From positions 2,170,001 to 2,234,000 of the forward strand of contig JAJUBI010000008.1 in the NCBI GenBank assembly GCA_022419385.1: a stretch of 64,000 bases of DNA, in the 5' to 3' direction. The translations under genes were made by a program, and so were the position numbers. Below the pieces are notes generated by a model. The model was not told the DNA's origin, did not search any database, and worked only from the letters and a program-made list of their open reading frames with translations. The stretch's first letter is position 1. Every line of letters starts with the position of its first letter. Below, one piece after another: positions 11,917-22,407 of the stretch. The DNA comes from Paraconiothyrium sp. Pb-2020. Taxonomy: Eukaryota; Ascomycota; Dothideomycetes; Pleosporales; Didymosphaeriaceae.

Positions 11917-13008
11917 ATGTCGGAGTGCCCACTACTTCAGTTGCCCCGCGAACTGCGGGACATGATCATTGATCAAGTCTTATTGCTCCGGTGCGATGAG
12001 CTAGAAGGCAACCTGAGCAGCGAACGCAATGGAAAGGACAAGAACCCCGCGCATGACGAAGCGCTCAAGATCAAGGGGCAGAACAAGGGCCTCATGGACG
12101 GCGTTGTCCAGTCCAAGGACTACTCTACGCGCATGTTTGACACGCCATTGCCGCCATCGAACCCGGTCCTGAATTTTGCACTCGGTAGTCATCAGCTGAA
12201 GGATGAGATCGTGGGACGAGCTAAAGCCATGAGCTTCACGTTCGCTGCCGAGTTTCGAAAGGTCATCCACGAACCTTTGAGTGCACATGAGTTTACATGG
12301 ACGCGCCCAATGCCTCTTGCGTTCCCAAAGCAGCAACAGTCACCGACCGAAGACGTGGACATTACCTTCCGGTCTGGGTATATGTCCGGTACTTCGATCC
12401 TGGAGCCTGTATTTAAGCTCCTTGTTAATATAATTAGCAATGGCAGCGCTCGCAAAGTCGGTTGGGATGAAATGTTCAATGACCAGCTTGAGAAGATCGC
12501 TCCACCTGTCCACACCATCCGAGAAGCACGCATCAACATTACTACCAACCTATTTCCGCATATCACCGCAGACGACCAATACCGCGAGCCTTCCGGCATC
12601 TCTCAGCAAAACGCGGTCCACTTTATATGGTATGTCTTCAACCTGTGCCTCGAAATTTACTCCCCCTTGTTCGATATCACTAGCTATGTGGTATCGCACG
12701 TAGGTCGGCTAGTTTTATCCATTGATGGCAAGCATTATCGAGACATAGATCTCGCTGCTGAGCTGTTGGCTCCAAAAGCAAGGCTAGGTCCGGGTCCAGC
12801 ACAGTCGGGATATTCAGCGTTGCTCAAAGCGATTCTTCGGGAGACCAGGCGACGACAAGGCCTCGATGATCCCAGCATTGATGTTCCTCAAGGTTCATTC
12901 ACAGTCCCTCGGCTGTATTTCGTTGGTTTTGGGAATCGAACAACCCATACCCAAGCAAAGATCATCCGCTGGGCCCGTGAGCTCGGCTTTGTCGTAGACT
13001 TCGATTAA
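11917..13008 (+). CDS. F-box-like protein of unknown target
   Basis: Single exon, 363 aa. The N-terminus LLQLPRELRDMIIDQVLLL is the degenerate F-box opening (LPxELRDxI) common in Dothideomycete proteins. It would be the Skp1-binding part of an SCF ubiquitin ligase. The remaining 330 residues have no recognisable repeats. They end in FTVPRLYFVGFGNRTTHTQ and a short Trp/Arg segment, a layout seen in many lineage-specific fungal F-box proteins. I chose the ATG at 11917 because it directly precedes the F-box; the frame is open another 78 nt upstream. The substrate is unknown. Confidence 0.6.
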   Translation: MSECPLLQLPRELRDMIIDQVLLLRCDELEGNLSSERNGKDKNPAHDEALKIKGQNKGLMDGVVQSKDYSTRMFDTPLPPSNPVLNFALGSHQLKDEIVGRAKAMSFTFAAEFRKVIHEPLSAHEFTWTRPMPLAFPKQQQSPTEDVDITFRSGYMSGTSILEPVFKLLVNIISNGSARKVGWDEMFNDQLEKIAPPVHTIREARINITTNLFPHITADDQYREPSGISQQNAVHFIWYVFNLCLEIYSPLFDITSYVVSHVGRLVLSIDGKHYRDIDLAAELLAPKARLGPGPAQSGYSALLKAILRETRRRQGLDDPSIDVPQGSFTVPRLYFVGFGNRTTHTQAKIIRWARELGFVVDFD

Positions 13009-13989
13009 GTCAGAACATCCCGTGTAACCGGCATCCGCGCGCGATATCTGCATGATGATATTGTACCGGACTTTTTCTTTTCATCCTGGTTCGATTTTGG
13101 ACAGTACCAGGCTTTTGACATCTAATCTGCCGACCCGATTAGGGCGGTGTGCAGAATGGCAGGCCACGACAGTACTTGATGGCATGGCGTCGATAGCTAG
13201 TTCACGATATGCGCTTTTGATAGAGAATAAATCGATGACTTATTCCAAATTGTTTGTAATACGTCTTCTTTAGTCTGTTTGTACGGGAGATAGTGCTCCT
13301 ACCTCGCGTGTTCGCGGGCGTCGGAATCGAAATATGCAGGTGCCGAACTTCCCTCTTGGAACCATTTGGCAATTATTAACCAGGAAATGTGCATTGCACT
13401 CAGCACCAGCTTCACCTGCGATGCTCCGCTTACTAGCGCTTCATCTATTACCTAAGCTGTTTATTTGCTTATTTTGCTCTCAGTAACGGTACCGAGGAGG
13501 CGTGTCGCGATTGGTGAGTTCAGATCGTCGCTCTTAGACCAAAGGAGCAGAGAGAGCTTAAGAGAATCAGTCGTGTGCGAGTCACAAAGCTGATCTCTGC
13601 GCGGACGGGAAGAACGCTGTCAGGATGTCAAAATCTCGTAGTAGACACTTTCCTTTCTGTTTGTGCAAGTGCTGTTCTGGAGAATCGTGTTGCGACTGAA
13701 GATGGGCCAATTCGATGAAGTGAAAATTACAGGCGGTGATGCTTGATCGCGTCTGAAATTCTGCTTACATTGAAACAATAAGGTCACCTGGTAAGGTACT
13801 TATTGTAATAACACGCTTTTCGGTTGGTCGCAAGCACGAATTGAAAGGATACAGTTCATTCAAAGTCGTGGCTACAAGGATCAGATTACCATAAAAGATC
13901 GTAGACTTCACTAGTTGATTTGCGAAACGACATGATCTTCGAGCAATTAAGTGGAAAAGGATACACTTCGACAGTGACACTGGTTGAAC
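13009..13989. other. Intergenic
   Basis: 3' flanks of the convergent F-box-like and hydrolase genes. No gene, RNA or repeat is recognised. Confidence 0.5.
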
Positions 13990-14895
13990 TTATGTAGTAC
14001 TTTGAGAAGAGTATGAGAGCTGTCCTACAAACGCCTGTACCGTCTCAACCAATTCATTCGCCCAGCTCAAATGAGCACTATGCCCCGCCGGACAACGGTA
14101 CACCTTAAAGTCCCCCGTCTTGCTCGCCTGGAGCATCAACATGCCCTCTTGATACTCTTTAGCAAGCATCTGATCATTTTCCAATATCAGATAAGCACAG
14201 GGTAGCGCCGAGCAAGCATCATTGGTGAGCTTCGTGACGCCATTTGGGGACGCAGTTAGAGTCTTTCCCCACTTCGCGGCTTCTTCAGGATCGAGGTCAT
14301 TGAACATGTATTTCTCTGGCGAAACTACTGTGCCTAGTCCTTGGGGCCCATGAGCCTGAGACACAGCTGGTCAGCGCTAGCATGAGTCGAGTGGAAGTAA
14401 TAATCTTACGTGATATTTCATCCACGGCGGTACAACGGGCGGTGTATCTTTCGGCTGGAAGAAACTGTTGATAGACTCGCCGACGGGAATGATGAAAGCC
14501 CCATAGTAGAAAATTCCAATGATGCCCCCACGCAGTCCTTCCGCAGATCTTGTCTTCGCTTGCAACTCTGGGACTGCTGCCTGCGTCGCAGACCAGCCAC
14601 CTGCTGAATGAGCGACAAGCAGAACTCTCTTACATTCCTTTTCGATCAACCTCTTCAAGAGGCCTAGGAGAATATCAACATCGTCATCTCCCATAGGATA
14701 TCCGCTTGCTGGTGGCCCAAGATCGAAATTCGGAAGCATCAAATCGCCGACATTGAGTCTGGACAAGTCTGAAGTCGCAAGCTGCGGGCAGTATGCATCA
14801 ATCTGTTGGGACTTGAAGGCTCCGATGAGAGGTTGGTAGGGTTCTGGGGTGTGAAAGTAGCCGTGGCATATGACTACCGAAAAATCGGACGGCAT
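13990..14895 (-). CDS. Alpha/beta hydrolase (AB hydrolase_6-like)
   Basis: Exons 14895-14410 and 14355-13990, 283 aa. It opens with SVVICHGYFHTPEPYQPL, the beta-strand and HG oxyanion region of small alpha/beta hydrolases. The nucleophile elbow is AHSAGG with Ser at about 97. The likely catalytic His is in CPAGHSAHLSW near the C-terminus. The 54-nt intron (14356-14409) has donor GTAAGA, branch GCTGAC and acceptor CAG, phase 0. An upstream in-frame ATG at 14943 would add MLFLSTSVELSHIQTI. That is only weakly signal-like, so I start at 14895. Relatives include esterases and salicylate-esterase-like enzymes; the substrate is not predictable. Confidence 0.85.
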
Positions 14896-15681
14896 GATTG
14901 TCTGTATATGCGAAAGCTCAACAGATGTGGACAGGAAGAGCACGACATATGAGGGCGACAGTGAAGATATATACTTATTGCGGCCAGGTGAGCGTAGTGA
15001 GGCATGGTTGCTAGTCTCTCCCTTCGGAGTATGTCACGTGTATTCGGTTAAGCTCGCGAATCAATGTGCGTCTTTTCTTCCAGCCCAATGATTTGTAGCT
15101 TGGTCCTACCACATGATGTTCGTTCTGGCTAGCATACTCTAGGAAAAGTCGAGCAGCTGTCGAAGTCGTCCCATGGTGCATGTAACATCATAGTAAAACG
15201 TATGTGCTATTGTGATTTCACTGCCATTGTGAGAGCATAGATCATAATAGACGTGTGGAGATGATAGACGCAAAGCCCTAGGTCGGTACGCACTCAGCAT
15301 TGATGCTAAGTGTAGCGACGAGATGTAATCGTGAAGACTGAAGAGCAGAAATGAAGTCGATCTTATCTTGAGGGGTAAACCAGAATCGGCTATTCCGTCC
15401 AATCAAATGACGCTGCAAGGTACGTTAAACCGGCATTTGCGACCCCACATCTTAGTCAGCGTTACTTCTCAATGTCCAGCGTTCGCTATTCTTTTGTCTT
15501 CATATACATTTCAGAATCTGGTTCGGGAACTGTTGCACTTCAGACTCGCGCACGTGCATGTAAGTTTCCTCGCTCGCTGGTTCACCCCGCCCTAACCTCA
15601 GCCGCAGTGCGCCTGTCTGTCTCTGAGGCTCGACATCAGTAAAATCATTTGTCGTGGACACATGAGAGCATTCTTGGCATC
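14896..15681. other. Intergenic, divergent promoter region
   Basis: Lies between the divergently transcribed hydrolase and ankyrin genes, so it should hold both promoters. No conserved site could be assigned with confidence. Confidence 0.45.
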
Positions 15682-17991
15682 ATGAACTTACTCGACTTGC
15701 CCAATGAGCTTCTCGCTTCTATAGCCGAACATCTTCCCTCGGAGAAAGACATCAATTCTTTTGCGCAGAGTAACAGACATGTCTATTCTGTTACAATTGA
15801 TCACCTCTACCGGACCAACGCACTGTATTCTGAATGTTCGGCGCTGACTTGGGCCGCTACACATGGACAGAAGGAAGTTACTGAGAGGTTCTTTGAGGGC
15901 AAGAGCGACCTGAGCGCGCCTAGAAGCGCCGTGGAACTCGCATTACTATTGGCAGCGGAGAATGGGCATGCAGACATCGCCAGACTCCTATTGTCGAATG
16001 GAGCGGATGTAGATGGCCCTGGCGCTGATAGCCGCCACCCTCTGACCATAGCCGCATCTAATGGCCATCTCAACGTGGTGAAGGTACTCATCGAACATGG
16101 AGCAGATGCGGGACGGCATGATGAGAAGGACGGGTGGACTGTCCTGCATCATGCCGCATTTGGTGGTCATCTCGAGGTCATGCGATTCTTATTGGGGACC
16201 AATAGTGCATTAATCGAGGGCACGGACAAGGATGGATGCACCATCCTTCATATGGCCTCCCGCGGTGGTCATGATACAACGATCAAGTTTCTGATTGAAG
16301 TTTTGCACAAAGCGAGCGATCTGACAGTCACGAACGAAGCGCAGTGGACACCGCTCACCTCGGCCGCACGAACTGGTCAAGCTCATACGGTAAAACTACT
16401 ACTGGACTACGAGGCTGAACTGGGTATCATGAGTGACTACAAGGATAAGACATTGGACTTGGCAATTCATTGTGGTCATGTCGACATCGTGAAAGCTTTG
16501 CTGGAGCATGGAACGGGGCTCCCCGAGACGAAAAGAGATAACTGGGCGCCGCTGCTTCACGCTATAGCACATGAGCACCTCGGGATCGCAGATGTATTGG
16601 TAAAGGCTGGCGCAGACATCGAGGCTCCAGACGAAGAAGGTTGGGCGGCGCTGCTTATTGCGGCAAGCAAGGGCCACACCAATACAGTCCAATGGTTGAT
16701 CGAGAGCGGAGCAAATATCGACTCGAAGAATAACGAGGGCAAGACTCCTCTATTTTGTGCAACAAGCAATGGCTTCGTTGAGACTGCACAACTGCTAGTC
16801 GAACACGGAGCTGATGTTGTCTCCACAGACACCTACAAGCAATCGCCCATTTTCTCAGCTGCATGTTACGGTCATACTGAAACTGTTCGACTATTACTTA
16901 ATAGGGGAGCGGATATCACAGTTTGCGATGTGAACGGTGCAAGCCCTCTACATATGGCAGCCCGAAACGGACATCTTGAGATTGTGACGCTCTTGCTAAA
17001 TAACGGAGCTTATGCGAAAGGTCGGTCACCCAAGAAAGAGGCACCGTTACACTCAAAAGTTTCAAATGTGGACCTCACAAAAGATGGAGGGGATACCAAC
17101 GGGATGTTCATGAATGTTGACTGTGTGGACAATGAGGGGTTCACTCCGCTTCTGAGAGCGGTGCATAACGGTCACCTTGACGTCATTAATGTACTGTTGG
17201 AACATGGTGCAAGCATTGTTGCAGCATGTAATGCGGGGACTACTCCAGTAAACAAAGCAATAATGATGCGTCGTCTAGATATCGTCCAAGCACTTTCGAC
17301 GCAAGATCAAGGCATAGAAATGGCCCACAAGAGAAATTGGAAACCACTACAGGCAGCAGCTCGAGAAGGCCACTTTGAAATAACGGAACTGATGTTGCAA
17401 AAGGGAGCAGATGTATCAGCTGTTGATAGCGAAGGATGGACACCGTTATACAGTGCGGCGATAAATGGCCACTACGAAGTCACAAAGCTCCTACTGGAGT
17501 GGGGTGCCGAGATACATGAACGCTCAGAGGTATCGGAGCGCCTTCTCGAGCGTGGCATGGAGCTAGAGGTCGATGTTAGTGGTACTCTGACTCCACTCAC
17601 TGCAGCGTCAAGCAACGGACATGTGGAAGTAGTGCGCATACTATTGGAACATGGCGTCGATCCCAATGCAAAAAATCAAGGCTGCGGAGGTAATCCACCA
17701 CTCTACATTACAGCCAGTAGAGGTGACCTTGAGACCGCAGAACTACTAGTCAAGCACGGAGCGACTCTTGACCTTACGTCGATCGAAGGATGGGCGCCGT
17801 TACACGTCGCTGCAAGTCAGGGACATCTCACAATTGTCAAAATGCTGCTTGAAGCGGGGGCCAAGTCACAAGCGGAAAAGAACGGTATCACACCGCTTTC
17901 ACTGGCAAGGGATGGCGGACATGGTGAGATTGTGGCCTTACTCGAGGCGCATATCCATGGCACACATGGCTCCGAACAGCCCAAGTCATAG
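15682..17991 (+). CDS. F-box / ankyrin-repeat protein
   Basis: Single exon, 769 aa. Residues about 3-45 form an F-box (LLDLPNELLASIAEHL). The rest is a nearly continuous array of roughly 18-20 ankyrin repeats (GxTPLxxAAxxGHxxVVxxLLExGA type), for example WTPLYSAAINGHYEVTKLLL near the C-terminus. F-box plus ankyrin suggests an SCF adaptor whose repeats bind a partner. Such genes are expanded in plant-associated ascomycetes. The open frame extends to 15649 but without an ATG there, so the ATG at 15682 is used. Several repeats are irregular, including an insertion near residue 450-480. There are no introns, which is common for this family. Confidence 0.88.
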   Translation: MNLLDLPNELLASIAEHLPSEKDINSFAQSNRHVYSVTIDHLYRTNALYSECSALTWAATHGQKEVTERFFEGKSDLSAPRSAVELALLLAAENGHADIARLLLSNGADVDGPGADSRHPLTIAASNGHLNVVKVLIEHGADAGRHDEKDGWTVLHHAAFGGHLEVMRFLLGTNSALIEGTDKDGCTILHMASRGGHDTTIKFLIEVLHKASDLTVTNEAQWTPLTSAARTGQAHTVKLLLDYEAELGIMSDYKDKTLDLAIHCGHVDIVKALLEHGTGLPETKRDNWAPLLHAIAHEHLGIADVLVKAGADIEAPDEEGWAALLIAASKGHTNTVQWLIESGANIDSKNNEGKTPLFCATSNGFVETAQLLVEHGADVVSTDTYKQSPIFSAACYGHTETVRLLLNRGADITVCDVNGASPLHMAARNGHLEIVTLLLNNGAYAKGRSPKKEAPLHSKVSNVDLTKDGGDTNGMFMNVDCVDNEGFTPLLRAVHNGHLDVINVLLEHGASIVAACNAGTTPVNKAIMMRRLDIVQALSTQDQGIEMAHKRNWKPLQAAAREGHFEITELMLQKGADVSAVDSEGWTPLYSAAINGHYEVTKLLLEWGAEIHERSEVSERLLERGMELEVDVSGTLTPLTAASSNGHVEVVRILLEHGVDPNAKNQGCGGNPPLYITASRGDLETAELLVKHGATLDLTSIEGWAPLHVAASQGHLTIVKMLLEAGAKSQAEKNGITPLSLARDGGHGEIVALLEAHIHGTHGSEQPKS

Positions 17992-18069
17992 TGAGAATCT
18001 AAGTCAAGTCAAGTTTCAAGCTCTACAACTTCAAAAGACTAGTTTTTATGTGTTATTCTATTTCATACC

Positions 18070-18580
18070 GTTGCTACAACACACAGATTTGGTCTTCGTC
18101 TTGGCATCCACTGGGTCCGGTTCAGGCTTCGGTATCCTCCAGAAATCTTACAATCTACTTGCTATTGTCCGCTCTCCAAGATACTCTTCCTAGCAGCGCT
18201 TCGGATAAGCTCCAAGCATGGTAAAGCTTGACGGCTCGATTCTGTGATAAGCCTCCCAGTCCTTTTCATAACCATCGCCTCCACTGAGTCGTTCAGATTC
18301 AGCGGCAGACAACAGACTATACGTCTACTGCCGAATACCAGCAAGGATGATGAGCACATCGCCAGCGTTAGCCTTTAGCTCAATGCCAGCAGCTTCCCAA
18401 GCCCCATCGTGGGTCTGCTTCTCCAAGTCAGGCTTGGTGTTAGTCATGCCGAACCGTATGATCGCGGATCCAGTGAGCATAGCCATACATTCGTGCTAGG
18501 CACCATGACACTGTACTACTTATCGCGTGCGGATATCGAACGAGTCATTGGACCCCCATACGCCACCGGACTTAGCGGCT
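18070..18580 (-). pseudogene. Cupin-domain protein pseudogene
   Basis: One reading frame carries cupin landmarks in order: HECMAMLTGSAIIRFG (first cupin motif), WEAAGIELKANAGDVLII (second motif), then FTMLGAYPK and DFWRIPKPEPDPV, as in the C-terminus of fungal cupin-2 proteins. The frame is broken by five in-frame stops (codons at 18522-18520, 18498-18496, 18327-18325, 18192-18190 and 18150-18148) without a frameshift among them. Expected IIPAG reads IILAG. Point-mutation decay without indels is compatible with RIP or relaxed selection. It lies between the ankyrin gene and the amino-acid permease. Confidence 0.8.
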
Positions 18581-18583
18581 AAT

Positions 18584-18649
18584 CAGTGAGGTTCTTGAGG
18601 CAGTCGACGGTTGGCTTGATGGGAATGCTGACAGGTACAGCTATCAGAA
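18584..18649 (-). repeat. 66-bp near-identical copy of S41 peptidase coding sequence
   Basis: The minus strand here matches 44990-45055 (+ strand) at 64 of 66 positions. In the peptidase the sequence codes VPVSIPIKPTVDCLKNLT. Here the same reading frame is open, preceded by an ATG-initiated stretch beginning at about 18751 and closed by TAG two codons later. Similarity ends abruptly on both sides. It sits directly upstream of the cupin pseudogene. Confidence 0.9.
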
Positions 18650-18889
18650 GCGCCGTACCTTCGTATCCGATGGTTCCGAACGACGATTTTCTCGCAACGT
18701 GAGGGCTCTCGTCAGATGCATTGGATTTCATCACCGACCAGTCCATTTTTGATACGCCATTACAGATATAGAGCTCTTAGGCAGATGATAAAGGAGTAGT
18801 CGCGCAGTCAAAGTTCATGTAATGCCAAATACAAATTCGAATATCAATTTTAATGGCCCCATCTGAGCTTGACCCTTTTCTCGACCCAT

Positions 18890-20852
18890 CTACCACAATT
18901 GTACGTATGTTTTAAAGCGCTGCCAAGCCGATAGCCCATAGTAATGCTCTAGCTCCGCGATCTCCGCTTCGGAGAGTCGCCTCCTGCCAGTGACAAGGTC
19001 TGAGGTCGAGGGACTTCGCCATTGAGTCCGCATACCAATCTTGTAGATGACAGTGAGTCCAAAGATGACGATAAACCCTAGCATGAATGAGAAGAAGTTC
19101 TCTGCATCGAAGCCGTCACCGCCCTATGGGAAAGTTATCGATGCATTCCGTAAGGCCTTCTCGAAGACGCTGACTTACTAGAGGCCTGATGCCTGCGTAC
19201 AAACAACATATCAGCAGTATTGTTGAACCTATAAGTAGCCAGATAGGCGCAATAGGCCATTTGCTCGACTTCCAGGCGAAAGGGTCTGCGAAGACCTTAT
19301 CCTCTTGAGCAATGATGGCAGCTCGAAATCTGAACGAAGTAAAACCGATAATCAGCCAATTACAAAAGAATGACGAGCTGGTGATGTTGATGAACCAGTT
19401 CAAGACTTCGGTTCCACTCCCTATGGCCAGTTCAGCAAGTTACAGTCGAAACATCTGATTGGCACTTACCACTGAGAGCAATGTATGTGAGAATGGTGCC
19501 AACCACGACAGTTATCAGCAGTGCCCAACGCGGTCGGCCCTTAGCATCGACTCGCGCCACCCACTCCGGAACAAGCTTTTGATGAGCCATTGTCCTGAGC
19601 ACTCTAGAAGAGAGATAGACAGCTTCGGCTGAGATAGCCAGCACGCCCAAGATCATGCCAGCGTTGAGTATATCTGGAATCCCACGGATGCCTACATCAA
19701 GGATGCCAATGACGAATGGTGAAGCTGCAGCTCCGGATGCGCCTGAACCGCCGAGCAACCTGTCGTTGTCCGATCTGACCAGGAATGTTGCAATGAGAAC
19801 GCTGGTCATATACATGCCGATGACGCGGTAAGGCACCAGCTTCGTTGCATGGCCCATGCTCATGCGAGGTGTCTGAGCTTCACCAGCCAGTATTCCGATG
19901 AAAACTTGATCTCCGACAGCCCAGCAAGCCAATAGGGCGCATCTTGCGAAGCCCTTATCACAACAGAGTCAGTACTGAAATGAGCATGCAGGTTGTGGAG
20001 CATACACCGAACCCGTTCTTGAAGGCCGTCAACTCCGTATAATTGACTCCCTTGTGAACGTAGCCATCCGGCCCGGCGCCACATATGACTGCTATTCCAA
20101 CGATGATTATCAATATGAATAAGAAGATTTTGATGACGGATGTGACGTATTCGAAGTAACCAAAGTATTTGTTTGGTAGCAGAAAGATGGCGAAGGTCGC
20201 AAGTAAGAATAAGGTTACTGTTTGCTCTGGTCAGCATCATACTTTCTGAGGATTTGACTATAAGCCAGACGCCCGAGACTCACAAAGAACGGCTAAGGGT
20301 ACAGCGCCTTCGGCCCAGAAATCAACAAGAACCGCGAAAAAGACAGCCTCTGCTGCCACAATGGCCGTCCAACCTAGCCACTCCGCAAAGCCTGCACCAA
20401 ACGCCAGGGCCGGATCAACCCATCTGTCGGCATAATCTATAAAATTACCCGACGTTGGAAAGGCGATCGTCATTTCGGACAGGGTTTGTAAGACTGCCCA
20501 CACTAAGGTACAGACCATGAGGTATGCGACAAGCATGTTACCCGGGCCACCGTCTGCGAGAGCCTTGCCTATACCGATAAATATACCGCTGCCGATATTG
20601 GATCCTAGGGAGATAATCTACTTTAATGTTATTCGGCAACTCGTTGGTATCTGGCATGTATATACTAACATGGATTTGTCGCTTACTGAACGTCCTCTTG
20701 AATTCGCCATTCCTGGCATCGTCCACATTCTGCGTTTCGCCAGGTGTGCAGCTAATAGTCTGCTCGATTTTAGGCTCTTTCATAGCATTAAATACTTGGT
20801 TCTCTTCCTGGATTGCCTTCCTATTTGGATCACTGGTATCCGTTGTTGACAT
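18890..20852 (-). CDS. Amino-acid permease (APC superfamily, YAT-type)
   Basis: Six exons: 20852-20670, 20617-20284, 20217-20006, 19953-19470, 19420-19179 and 19123-18890, 562 aa. All five introns (49-66 nt) preserve phase. It is an H+-coupled amino-acid importer of the plasma membrane. The hydrophilic N-terminus ends FKRTFSKRQIH and runs into TM1 (IISLGSNIGSGIFIGIGKAL), the APC substrate-binding GSGIF motif. About 12 hydrophobic segments follow, with family stretches such as SEMTIAFPTSGNFIDYADRW and VGDQVFIGILAGEAQTPR. The C-terminus is a short soluble tail with SEAEIAELEHYYG. Substrate preference cannot be read from sequence. The gene is intact although it sits between two decayed loci. Confidence 0.93.
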
Positions 20853-21827
20853 TTTATCGACTGCAAAAGGAGCTCTTCAAATCGGTATGCATCAGTAGGA
20901 GTACAATCGTCGGGGGCATAGGCTTTATTATCCGTAACAAGACCGCAACATGTATATCTAATCCCAAGCGACGCAACTGGTTCCCGATGAGTCTGGGGAA
21001 GCTGCGGAGATCTTGGCTTGCCTAGACGCTGGCTGGATCAACTAGTCCTCTTCTAGCTATCCTGCCGTGAGGATCGTACTGTCGAGGTCTAGAGCCGCCA
21101 CGCTCCAAGACTGTCCGCGGCATGGCAGCGTCTGTCCGCGCTGTTTATCTTCTAAAGTACCGGTGCCTATGCATGGCTATCAACCTAAACAGGGTGTCGA
21201 TAGGACGCCGTATCGAAAATATTGGGCCGTCTCATATCACTTCTGATGAGTTTACCGATTGCTGCTTAGCTAGGGTGATAAAGCCCGCGATATAGATGTG
21301 TAGATAAGGTAAAGATAACGCACGTTGATGTTTCTCCACATCGTGTGCTATCGCAAGAGCCAAGACAACGCCGAGGTGGATTTCCGGAATGACATTCCCA
21401 AATCTTTTCGTAGAATAACTCGTCTCGGATTAGGTTTGTAGTACCGAGAGAGCTGCAAAGTTAGAACGTCGGCCAGCCGATCATGTCAATCCCCTCTAAA
21501 CGTACGTTGTGGTTTCAGAACTAAAACGTGGAGAAGCAGGGGTTTAAGTGTTGATTGGTCAAGAGGCACGGGTAGATCTCCGCCACTGCGCGGCGCAGAT
21601 CATCCCTTCGTCTACATTCATATCTTATCTAAAGACATGATTGACATAAACTCCAGAGGAGGTGCGTGGAGATTTCCTCGTTGTTGGAAAATTGTCCGCT
21701 TGTGGTTGCACGTGGTGCATAAGAGTAATCGACTGCCGCTGAGAGGCGGAAAGACCTCCGCCATGGGGTCGCTATCTGTGATCCCCTATGAGCACCCATC
21801 TGCTACTATATAAAGTGGTGTGACTAA
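20853..21827. other. Intergenic
   Basis: Upstream flank of the permease. No gene recognised. A TATATAAA box at 21807-21814 belongs to the monooxygenase remnant that follows. Confidence 0.5.
21807..21814 (+). promoter_or_regulatory. TATA box of the monooxygenase remnant
   Basis: TATATAAA lies 14 bp before the ATG at 21828. This suggests the decayed gene kept its original promoter and start. The spacing to the ATG is short, so an internal start further downstream may have been used. Confidence 0.45.
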
Positions 21828-22073
21828 ATGGCTCCTTCGAATTACATGTTACGTCCTCACTATACGTCTGGGCGGCATTCGCTCACAGCTATGACCTTCT
21901 TGTCGAATTCCAACAAAACGTCACCAAACAGGCAACGGAGTCAACAAGCCACAAACCTTATAATTGAGAGAGAAATCGACAAGTTTAGACCTCTGAAAGT
22001 CACCTACATCGGAGCCGGAGTCTCTGGGATCGTTGGAGCCACTCAATTCCGGGAACTCGTCCCAGATCTCGAG
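21828..22073 (+). pseudogene. N-terminal fragment of a flavin-containing (Baeyer-Villiger type) monooxygenase
   Basis: The frame from the ATG at 21828 reads ...RPLKVTYIGAGVSGIVGA..., the FAD-binding Rossmann GxGxxG at the start of fungal FMO/BVMO proteins. It continues to FRELVPDLE at the CTCGAG hexamer (22068-22073). The expected continuation (NADPH and middle domains) is absent. Instead the sequence turns into another part of the same protein type on the opposite strand. The full enzyme would be about 500-600 aa; about 80 residues remain here. Confidence 0.8.
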
Positions 22074-22244
22074 GTATCCGGGTCCTGGGGTAAGACGTTT
22101 ACAGAGCGGCGAATGAGTTGGGATGAGGTTCTCTGCAAGCTCGGGCTTTGCTTTGAGTCGCTCTTTCATGGACTGCGCGAAGGCTTTTTCGATGCCTTGA
22201 TATTGGGGATGGTCGCGTTCACATCTTGCGTAGAAGCCTTGCAA
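22068..22244 (-). pseudogene. Inverted internal fragment of a flavin-containing monooxygenase
   Basis: The minus strand reads ...FAQSMKERLKAKPELAENLI... and then PLCKRLTPGPGYLE. In fungal FMO/BVMO proteins RLTPGPGYLE lies several hundred residues after the N-terminal GxGxxG. This is therefore a middle piece of the same family, placed head to head with the N-terminal piece. The join is the palindromic CTCGAG, which codes Leu-Glu in both directions. Confidence 0.8.
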
Positions 22245-22370
22245 TGACAGGGCCTAACACATTATTTGAACGACTTTGAGTTTTTAGATCTCGGTATGGA
22301 GCCAGCACAGAAAGCATTCGAGGGCAAGGACTCGGTCATTGATGGATACGATGGATTAAACTAAGGATCG
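22245..22370 (+). other. Short coding-like remnant of unknown family
   Basis: From about 22260 to the stop near 22363 one + frame reads HYLNDFEFLDLGMEPAQKAF and ends DGYDGLN. The composition looks protein-coding, but I do not recognise the family and there is no start. It may be a further piece of the rearranged locus. Confidence 0.3.
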
Positions 22371-22407
22371 GAATATAGGGATGATGTACACGGCGCCAGC
22401 TCTCTTG

